NCBI RefSeq assembly: GCF_020178975.1
Contig: NZ_JAHXBU010000042.1
Location: 1-64,000 of the forward strand
Direction: 5' to 3'
DNA: 64,000 nucleotides
DNA from: Cesiribacter sp. SM1
GTDB taxonomy: Bacteria; Bacteroidota; Bacteroidia; Cytophagales; Cyclobacteriaceae
Within the stretch, counting starts at the first letter, position 1; each line of letters opens with the position of its first letter. Both the position numbers and the translations under genes were made by a program. Under the pieces are notes generated by a model that was not told the origin of the DNA, searched no databases, and saw only the letters and a list, made by a program, of their open reading frames with translations. Shown in pieces: positions 1 through 6,897 of this stretch.

Positions 1-205
<205 letters not shown>

Positions 206-216
206 ATATGTGCTTT

Positions 217-235
217 ACATCAGTTAAACTGATGT
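217..235 (-). promoter_or_regulatory. Palindrome in 16S leader
   Basis: The 9-base arms ACATCAGTT and AACTGATGT flank a single A, about 12 bases upstream of the inferred 16S 5' end on the minus strand. In the transcript it could form a short hairpin. A role in pre-rRNA folding or RNase III processing is inference; the palindrome itself is directly visible. Confidence 0.5.
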
Positions 236-407
236 GCATTCTGTACCTGACCTATCAGTAAACTGTATGATCAAATAAAAGAACACAATGTGTCATTTGC
301 ATCCCGAAACTCTCAAAGTGTCTTAACGAAGTTTGTTCCTACTGCTGATTCTCATCAGTAAATAAGACCAAAGTCTTCACTAAGCGGTTTGCTGTCAAAA
401 CATCTAT

Positions 408-418
408 TCAAAGAACTT
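408..418 (-). promoter_or_regulatory. boxA-like antitermination motif in rRNA leader
   Basis: On the minus strand the bases read AGTTCTTTGAA, close to the boxA consensus TGYTCTTTRAA bound by NusB/S10 in rRNA leaders. A second, weaker copy (TGTTCTTTTA) lies at 276-285, nearer the 16S gene. The position, 70-210 bases before the 16S end, fits a leader antitermination site. This is inferred from the motif alone. Confidence 0.4.
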
Positions 419-1691
419 TTCAGATTCCCTCTCTTGAGTCTTCTCAACTCAATAGGCTTCCTCTCCTGTAGTTACTATCTATTATAGTAGCTATGTTTCT
501 ATCTCTTTCTGCCTTAACTCTTCTTGTCTCGGCTACCTAGCATAAGCAAGATTGCTTATGGCCGCAAGATCATTAACCCCTTTCGCTTGCGCTTTAGTTC
601 CTGATGCTTGCTGTTTTTTAAAGAATCTTTTCCTTTTATTATTGAATCTGATCTGATTCTTGTGGATGTGGAAGATCTAGTCTTACTTCTCCAGTGGTAG
701 GGCCTTTGGCTTATTTCCCGCAGGCTTATCCAAAACCAGCATGACAACTTCTTAGTTCCCTCTTGGAATAATTTTCTTCTAAATACTTAAAGAAAATTAT
801 GCTGATCTTGCGATTATTTATCTCTCAAATAACATACCGGAAATCGTTCTTTCCAGCTGCTTGTTTAGAAGGACAAAACTAGTCCTTTTTGTTTCAATCT
901 GAAAAGAAAAATATCAAAAACTTTTAAATCTTTTTTTGACACCTTTCATCGCACTGGAATACAGCATCATACATCGTACCGAAAGTTCCTGATTATCCTG
1001 AACTGTAAAGCCAGCTGTTACTCTTGCTTTTGAATCTGGCAGCAATTTACAACATTAAAACCCTTTTCAGAAGTTTTTTGGCTGTTCAGTTTTCCAAGCT
1101 TTATCCCAGGCAACTTAAAATTAACACTAAAACCCTTTCCTGAAGTTCCTTACAGGCAGAAACAGTCACAAGATTTCAATACAATAAATAGATGTCCCTG
1201 CTTCAAAACAGCTAAGGATAAACACTACTGTATCTTTGTTTAGTTCCTCCCACATAAAAGCCTGCTGCCAGGCTGCAATGGTTTCAATAATTAATTGAAA
1301 ACCATGCCGTACCAAAGCTGTTATACTGGTATCTCACACAACAAGCAGGAGTGGTTTCTGCTTGTTTCTCAATTCTCCCAACCATTGCTACCTGCGCTGT
1401 TGCCAATCCAATAGCATCAGTTAAGGCACAGCTTCCGAGAAGCATCTAACCGGCTGTGCTCGGGCAGCGTTTTTCTCCTGGATCAGCATGCTATGTATTG
1501 ATTGAGCAAGGCCAGATGTATGAAGTGTAAACAACAGAACCAGAAAATAACCTTTGCTGATAACGGGTAAGCATGAAAACAAGATTTGCTGATACAGCGA
1601 AAACCAAAGAGGCCAATAATAGTAATTCTTTGAAGAGAGCTTAGGCAGCTTCTAGACAAACTGATTTTTCATAAACTAAAATTTAATTTTT

Positions 1692-3737
1692 ATGGCTACT
1701 AATGACCAGAATAAATCACAATCTGATAAAGACCAAAACAAGTCAAATACTACATCCGGAAACGACACAAATAAAACCGGAAACACAACAGGCAAGTCTT
1801 CATCTGATATTTCGGGATCTGTGAGCAGTAACACCAATAGCAGCTCTGAACAGAGAACAACCCAGGAAGCCTCTAAACTATCTACCGAAAGGGCCAGGGG
1901 CAATACTGAGCAGGGTTCTGGCACTACCGGAAAAATAGGCGCAGGAGACAACCCTGGACAAAACACTGAAAGCAGCTCGGGGAATGTAGGCCACTCACAC
2001 CCAAACAGGGGCAGCAGCTCAAGCCTGGTAACAAGAGAAGATTCCAGTAAGGGTAAGGGGTATGATGGGGAGTCCGGCGGAAGTTCTGGAAATGCCGGAA
2101 GCTACAGCGCCGGAGCTGGCCAGACGCCTTACTCTTCTGCCTACAGCCCGATACAGATTGCACAGGGACAGTACTATGGCAGCCAGGGAGGCAATTGGGA
2201 CATGAGCAGAAATCAGGACCTGGGCAATAGTAATAATACTTCTGACAGAAACTCCGGAGCAAACAGAGATTACAGAACAGATAAAGACTGGACCGAAGGG
2301 AACAGTGCCGGCCAGGGAAGCCTCCGGGGCGAGGGAAGCGATTTTGGCCAACGCAATCAAAACCAGGATAGAGGTCATTTTGGAAACCAGGGCGGGTCAA
2401 GGAACCAGGGCACTGATTTTGGCTTTGGTAAAAATGAACGGGAGTTCAGCGGACAGGGCAGTTCAGGGGCCAACTGGGATAGCGGGAACTATGGACGCGG
2501 AGAGTCTTACGCTATGGGCAACAACTATGGCCGCAGCACTAACCAGTATGAACAGGGCCGCGGAGGCTTATGGGGCGAAAATAAAAGCTATAGAGACCAA
2601 AGCAGCCGCCAGGGCGGAGATGACAGGCAGTCAGATAACCGCAATCAGCAACAACAGGACGGTAATCAGCACTGGGGCAGCCAGGGCCAGCACAGAGAAG
2701 ATCAAAACCGGAACTCTGGCAACCATGATCAACACCAGGGCAGGCAGGATAACCAGAACTGGGGTAACAACCCTCACTGGAACCAGGGGCAGGGCGCTAA
2801 CTGGGCAAGCCAGAACCGGCACATGCATGGGGAGCAAAGCAATTCCCAGGCTTGGGGTGCTTACAATATGGGCGGATCTTATAACCAGCGTAACTGGGAC
2901 AGGCAGGGCGATTCCGGAAACCAGAACCAGTCTTCTGACCAGGACTATGGTAGCATAAGGAACGATAGAGATATGCAGAACAGTAACAGGGAAGATTACA
3001 ACCAGGGCAGGGACTTCAGAAACAGAGACAACTACGGTGATAGCGGAAGACAGGATTATGGCGGCGGCTACAACAATGAGCGCAATAACTTCCGTGCCAG
3101 CACTGGCGGCAACTATGGCGGAGACAACATGAATCGGGGCGACCGTAACCAGGATTGGGGAAACTCAGACTACGGACGTGGCGGACAGGGTGGTTTTGGC
3201 AATGGAGGCCGTGATAACAGGGGTGGCGGCTCTGGTTTCGACGGCGGCAGCAACCAGGGTGGCAACATAAACTATGGTGGTGGCAACCAGGACAGAAACA
3301 GGAACATGGGCGGTGGGTACCAGAGCAACCAGGACTTCGGCTCCTTCAACTATGGCAACTCCTTCCGCGACAGAAATTCCGGTAATGGTGATAACACTAA
3401 TATGAGAAATGACAATGACCGTAACAGAAACTGGGACGGTCCTACCGACAGAGGCGGTAGATTTGATAATGACAGAAACAACAACTTTGGGGGCGGTGGT
3501 AACTATGGCAATTATGACCGTGATCGTAACTACTCCGATAGCTACGGCAACCAGGGTGGCCGCTGGGATAGAGACAATAACGACAGAGGTGGTTTTAACC
3601 AGGACTTCGGCAACAACAGAGGAGGCAGATATGACAGTGACAGAAACCGGGGCGGCGAAAACGGCAACTACCGCAATGGAGACAGCAACCGTGGAAGTGA
3701 CCGTAACATGGGCGATGACTATGGCCGCGATCGTTAA
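1692..3737 (+). CDS. Gly/Asn/Asp/Arg-rich low-complexity protein
   Basis: 681 residues, strongly hydrophilic, made almost only of G, N, D, R, S, Q, Y, F, T and E, with very few Leu/Ile/Val and no Cys seen. No signal peptide or membrane segment. Residues 1-145 are Ser/Thr/Asn/Lys-rich. A slightly more ordered patch with TPYSSAYSPIQIAQGQYYGS follows (about 144-163). The rest is a long tract of degenerate repeats built around NYG, DRN, RGG, NQG and QDFG, with aromatic residues (Y, F, W) spaced among Gly and Arg. This is the composition of intrinsically disordered RGG/YG-type proteins. The start ATG follows the AT-rich TAAAATTTAATTTTT and has no clear Shine-Dalgarno, as is common in this phylum. 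A strong terminator follows. The function is unknown; hydration or stress protection, nucleic-acid binding or condensate formation are all speculation. The long open frames on the opposite strand come from the biased codon use. Confidence 0.8.
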   Translation: MATNDQNKSQSDKDQNKSNTTSGNDTNKTGNTTGKSSSDISGSVSSNTNSSSEQRTTQEASKLSTERARGNTEQGSGTTGKIGAGDNPGQNTESSSGNVGHSHPNRGSSSSLVTREDSSKGKGYDGESGGSSGNAGSYSAGAGQTPYSSAYSPIQIAQGQYYGSQGGNWDMSRNQDLGNSNNTSDRNSGANRDYRTDKDWTEGNSAGQGSLRGEGSDFGQRNQNQDRGHFGNQGGSRNQGTDFGFGKNEREFSGQGSSGANWDSGNYGRGESYAMGNNYGRSTNQYEQGRGGLWGENKSYRDQSSRQGGDDRQSDNRNQQQQDGNQHWGSQGQHREDQNRNSGNHDQHQGRQDNQNWGNNPHWNQGQGANWASQNRHMHGEQSNSQAWGAYNMGGSYNQRNWDRQGDSGNQNQSSDQDYGSIRNDRDMQNSNREDYNQGRDFRNRDNYGDSGRQDYGGGYNNERNNFRASTGGNYGGDNMNRGDRNQDWGNSDYGRGGQGGFGNGGRDNRGGGSGFDGGSNQGGNINYGGGNQDRNRNMGGGYQSNQDFGSFNYGNSFRDRNSGNGDNTNMRNDNDRNRNWDGPTDRGGRFDNDRNNNFGGGGNYGNYDRDRNYSDSYGNQGGRWDRDNNDRGGFNQDFGNNRGGRYDSDRNRGGENGNYRNGDSNRGSDRNMGDDYGRDR

Positions 3738-3768
3738 AACGGGCACTAATCATTGATATGAGTATATT

Positions 3769-3810
3769 AACAAGAAGCTGGCACCCTTTGGGCCAGCTTC
3801 TTGTTTTATA
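3769..3810. terminator. Intrinsic terminator, bidirectional
   Basis: A perfect 14-base stem (AACAAGAAGCTGGC at 3769-3782 with GCCAGCTTCTTGTT at 3792-3805) encloses a 9-base loop, with T-rich sequence after it. It sits between the convergent low-complexity gene and the ATP-grasp gene, so it can stop transcription from both sides. Confidence 0.85.
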
Positions 3811-3835
3811 GTTAGTATTTCTACTGCAGTAGCGC

Positions 3836-4702
3836 CTACATCAGCTCCACCAGCGCTTTATAATAGTTTTCATAGCCTTGCTGGTGAGTAAAGAGGTATA
3901 GGTAGGGTTCTATCAGTTCCAGCTCCATCAGGGCAAAGCGGCCCTCTATCATTACCCCGTCTACTCGGGCGTAAAGACAATCATTGGCAAACTTATTGAT
4001 ATACTGCTGTGCCAGCTCACGTAATGCTTCAGGGGCCTCCATTGGGTGTACGCTGCCTCCGTGGATATGCTGTACCCTAAAATCGCCGGTGGCGGCGGTT
4101 TTAAGAATCGTATGGCTGTACTGCCCGCCAAAGAACAGTAACGACCACTCCCCTTCTGTTTGAATCTCCCTGATAAAAGGCTGCACCAAAAAGGATTCTT
4201 CCTCCAGCAGCTTCCGGATACCGGGAGAGATAGCTTCCAACGTATCGCGGGTAAGCAGAATAGTGTTTTTGGCACCACCACTTACCGCAGGTTTGATGAT
4301 CAGCGTATCTGTATTAAAGGTTTCAAAATATGCTGCTAGGTTGGGCTCCTCACCCTTTTCTATAAATACAGATGGTATGATGGGCAGGCCCGCCTCTTCA
4401 ATATCGTGCAGGTAGTGCTTATCGCTATTCCAGCGTACCACAGGCACGGGGTTTAAAAGTTTTACCTGCAGCTGCTCCAGTTTGTGCAGCCACTGCTTAA
4501 ACTGCGGAAATTTATCAAAGTAATCCCAGGGAGCCTTCAGCACTGCCAGATCATACTGCTGCCAGTCAACAGCAGGGTCGCTCCAGATCACTTTATGAAT
4601 ATCAAGCCCCTTTTGCTGCAGGTACTTTAATAACAGGGTATTTTCTTCTTCTATGATGGGATATTTCCCTTCGCTGTTGTAGCAGACATACGCAATCCTC
4701 AT
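3836..4702 (-). CDS. ATP-grasp domain protein
   Basis: 288 residues. The N-terminal part (MRIAYVCYNSEG and, later, DLAVLKAPWDYFDKFPQF) and the ATP-grasp core resemble the family that includes RimK-like ligases and the D-cycloserine enzyme DcsG. Visible core elements are the nucleotide-binding strand LIIKPAVSGGAKNT (about residues 134-147), QPFIREIQTEGEWSLLFFGG in the middle, and the metal-binding C-terminal MELELIEPYLYL (about 264-275). ATP-grasp enzymes join a carboxylate to an amine or thiol by way of an acyl phosphate; the substrate here cannot be told. It is predicted cytosolic. The next gene upstream on this strand is about 125 bases away, so it is probably transcribed alone. Confidence 0.8.
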   Translation of the reverse strand: MRIAYVCYNSEGKYPIIEEENTLLLKYLQQKGLDIHKVIWSDPAVDWQQYDLAVLKAPWDYFDKFPQFKQWLHKLEQLQVKLLNPVPVVRWNSDKHYLHDIEEAGLPIIPSVFIEKGEEPNLAAYFETFNTDTLIIKPAVSGGAKNTILLTRDTLEAISPGIRKLLEEESFLVQPFIREIQTEGEWSLLFFGGQYSHTILKTAATGDFRVQHIHGGSVHPMEAPEALRELAQQYINKFANDCLYARVDGVMIEGRFALMELELIEPYLYLFTHQQGYENYYKALVELM

Positions 4703-4828
4703 GGCTGGTGCTTCTTTCTAAATGGGTTCGGTTTACACAAAAATTTATACCCGAGTACAGATGTGACTCAATATTTCAAAACTAGAAAAATTATCATTGC
4801 CGGAAAGCCAGGGCTGCTATCTTTTACG

Positions 4829-5302
4829 TTACTGGCAATATTCTTTGATTTTGCCCGACATACTACTGATAATAGCGGGATCTGTTACCATAATAAGCCC
4901 CCTGATGGGAAATGATTCAGTATTCTCCTGGTGGTTTTCCACAACCAGGTAGCTCTTAGAGGCATCCAGCAGGTACGTTTTATTGCCCAGTGCGCAGCTT
5001 TGCTTTGCGTTGAATCCCGGCAAGTTCTCACTTATATAGGCCTGGTACTGCTGCTCATCAATGAGCCTGTCGGTATGCATATAACTAAGCATTACAGCTA
5101 CATCAGCTTTAAAGGTTGCCTGCAGGAATGTACTGGAATCTACCATGAACAGAACTCCCGTATACCCTGGCCGGCCTTCAGACTCTTTCATTATCTTTTC
5201 CTGCCCGTATTGGGCAATAAGCTCTGCTTTGGTTTTTCCCAGTTGTGCAAAAGCGCTTAGTGAAACAATACACAAAAGGAACAACAGCGATATATTCTTC
5301 AT
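4829..5302 (-). CDS. Secreted hypothetical protein
   Basis: 157 residues with a clear Sec signal peptide (MKNISLLFLLCIVSLSAFAQ, cleavage after the AFAQ region). The mature part of about 137 residues is mixed alpha/beta with two Cys (CALGNK and the C-terminal EYCQ) that could form a disulfide. I do not recognise a family. It may be cotranscribed with the PepSY gene lying 58 bases upstream on the same strand. Predicted location is the periplasm or outside the cell. Confidence 0.65.
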   Translation of the reverse strand: MKNISLLFLLCIVSLSAFAQLGKTKAELIAQYGQEKIMKESEGRPGYTGVLFMVDSSTFLQATFKADVAVMLSYMHTDRLIDEQQYQAYISENLPGFNAKQSCALGNKTYLLDASKSYLVVENHQENTESFPIRGLIMVTDPAIISSMSGKIKEYCQ

Positions 5303-5360
5303 CAGTTAATTACGATTTTATCTAAGAACTGCAGAACAGCAGAAATAGTATCTGCTGCGG

Positions 5361-5996
5361 CTAATGCAGTGTTCTGGCAGTTTGCACCTTTGCCGATGTT
5401 TTAGCCTTTCGTATGCGTTTGGGATTATACCAGAGCCAAAAGCCACTGATCGACAACAGTATTAAACCAATTGAAACAAGTGTAGTGTACAGTAGCTTTA
5501 CCCCATCGGTACCTGTACCAACCAGGTATTCAACAATGGAGCCATCATGGATCATCTCTATCAGGTCAGAGGTGCGGTGGCTAACAGAGAGGATTGTGCC
5601 CGTTTTACCATCTATCTGCAGCTCCGTAAAATGGTCTGCAAACCTTACCTTGGCCACCCCTTTAGCAGGACGAACATCAATACGATCTATTTCAGAAGAT
5701 TTTCCCAGCGCAACCGATGAATAGTTAAGGGCAATATGCTGGATGCTGTCAAGGCTAATCCAGCCCGTTGCAGCAGAGGCCGTTGTATTTTGCGTTGGTG
5801 GCAGAAGGCTGGTCTGCTTTTTCCAGCCCAGCAGCAAGCCGGTAACACCAATCAGCAACATAAAAAGCAACAAAGGAATGGCCACCCATTTATGGAGGTT
5901 CCGGTAAAATCTTGTTTGCTTCGCTATATTTTCTGTTACTGCTTTCAAGCCTGTAGTGATGGAATGCTCATGGTTACTTAACAAAACGGCCCACAA
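5361..5996 (-). CDS. PepSY-domain membrane protein
   Basis: About 211 residues if the TTG at 5996 is used; TTG codons at 5984 or 5948 are alternative starts and no ATG is available before the first membrane helix. The pattern is that of small PepSY-associated membrane proteins: RNLHKWVAIPLLLFMLLIGVTG (first membrane helix), an extracytoplasmic PepSY-like region, and a second helix (LLYTTLVSIGLILLSISGFWLWY) followed by a basic tail (NPKRIRKAK). Such proteins often accompany metal or haem uptake and reductase systems, but no such partner is next to it here. The secreted hypothetical downstream may share its transcript. Confidence 0.75.
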   Translation of the reverse strand: MWAVLLSNHEHSITTGLKAVTENIAKQTRFYRNLHKWVAIPLLLFMLLIGVTGLLLGWKKQTSLLPPTQNTTASAATGWISLDSIQHIALNYSSVALGKSSEIDRIDVRPAKGVAKVRFADHFTELQIDGKTGTILSVSHRTSDLIEMIHDGSIVEYLVGTGTDGVKLLYTTLVSIGLILLSISGFWLWYNPKRIRKAKTSAKVQTARTLH

Positions 5997-6175
5997 AGAT
6001 AAGCAGCTTTTACTAAACAGGTACTATTCTAATATAAGGCTGGTAACATGGCCGGACGTATGCACGCTCATCTGAAAAAACAGCCCTCTGCTATTGAAGC
6101 TTATATGATGATTATTTTGCAGACTTAGCTTCAGAAGTACCTCATCCAATATATTTTAACCGATTATCATACAGC

Positions 6176-6208
6176 TTGTATTTTAGATCTTAATAAAAGC
6201 TACATTTG
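6176..6208 (+). promoter_or_regulatory. Bacteroidota-type promoter
   Basis: TTG at 6176-6178, a 22-base spacer and a perfect TAnnTTTG box (TACATTTG, 6201-6208), 22 bases before the ATG of the beta-barrel-like gene at 6231. The spacer is a little longer than the usual 19. Confidence 0.6.
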
Positions 6209-6230
6209 ATGCGCTAATTTCTCTTTCAGC

Positions 6231-6731
6231 ATGAAAAAGCTTTTTATAACCTTATCCCTGCTCCTTTGCCTGATGGCAACGGGCAGTTCTCTGCAGGCTC
6301 AGCACGTGATTTCTGCCGGCCCTATGTTTCACCTGAATTTTGGTGGCGGTGGAAAAACACAAATGAGCTATGGCTTTGAAGTTGCTTACTGGAATGCATT
6401 TGGTGTACCCTATGGCGTAGACCTGGGCTTTGACTATGAAAGAGGTGCCTGGAGACTCTATTCCGAAGCTCAGGCAGGTGTTGTATATGCCGGTATGGCT
6501 GCTGGCCCTTATCTGGAGTTCAGAAAAGACGAAGCCGTGAAGCTTGGGCTGCAGACTTCTGTATGGGCCAATGTTTACTTAGGTATCGATATGCGTGCCC
6601 GCTTTACCAGAGGCGAGTCACGATTTGCACCTGGCCTGTATGCCAAATATGTGTTTACCCCCGGCGGCGGGCTTTGGGATGAGTTCCGGGAAAATCATGA
6701 AAGTGAAGAAAGCGACTGGGATTGGGACTAA
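6231..6731 (+). CDS. Small outer-membrane beta-barrel-like protein
   Basis: 166 residues with a signal peptide (MKKLFITLSLLLCLMATGSSLQAQ). The mature part alternates aromatic and polar residues with many Gly (HLNFGGGGKTQMSYGFEVAYW, VDLGFDYERGAWRLYSE), as in small beta-barrels, and ends in an acidic tail (ESEESDWDWD) rather than the usual terminal aromatic strand. The tail is unusual for a barrel end and may be exposed. Its own promoter lies directly upstream. No specific function can be assigned. Confidence 0.7.
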   Translation: MKKLFITLSLLLCLMATGSSLQAQHVISAGPMFHLNFGGGGKTQMSYGFEVAYWNAFGVPYGVDLGFDYERGAWRLYSEAQAGVVYAGMAAGPYLEFRKDEAVKLGLQTSVWANVYLGIDMRARFTRGESRFAPGLYAKYVFTPGGGLWDEFRENHESEESDWDWD

Positions 6732-6814
6732 GAGCAATTCGGGAAATCTATTGCATTTCCTTGATGCACCCCCCGTTTTAGCAGGGTTTAACCTTCTTTA
6801 ACATTAGTTAACAC

Positions 6815-6842
6815 TTGTTTTGGTTTAGCCTCCGTACTTTCG
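6815..6842 (+). promoter_or_regulatory. Bacteroidota-type promoter
   Basis: TTG at 6815-6817, a 17-base spacer and TACTTTCG (7 of 8 matches to TAnnTTTG) at 6835-6842. Transcription would begin near 6846, too close to the upstream ATG at 6853. This favours the ATG at 6898 as the start of the DUF2723 gene. Confidence 0.5.
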
Positions 6843-6897
6843 TGTACAGGAGTTGCATCTTTTAAGAGCTTCTTCTCCAGCGGCTAAACCAAAAACT

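Larger units (their letters stand above)
206..1691. other. rRNA leader and gene-poor upstream region
   Basis: About 1.5 kb with no convincing coding region. The part next to the 16S gene is the minus-strand pre-rRNA leader, with a palindrome at 217-235 and two boxA-like motifs at 276-285 and 408-418. Further out the DNA is AT-rich with runs of A and T. An imperfect inverted repeat lies at 1278-1305 (ATGGTTTCAAT against ATTGAAAACCAT). I could not find a full TTG/TAnnTTTG promoter for the rRNA operon in this stretch. A 63-codon minus-strand frame at 556-747 has no recognisable character and is judged random. Confidence 0.6.

Noticed and set aside
556-747. 63-codon minus-strand frame in the rRNA upstream region
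   Set aside because: Random composition, no promoter box or ribosome site.
1676-3746. Long open frames on the minus strand and in another plus frame inside the low-complexity gene
   Set aside because: They mirror the biased codon use of the plus-strand gene, have repetitive Val/Ala/Thr-rich products, no promoter and no signal for expression.
6853-6897. Upstream ATG of the DUF2723 gene
   Set aside because: It adds 14 unlikely residues and lies only a few bases after the predicted transcription start; the ATG at 6898 begins the conserved N-terminus.
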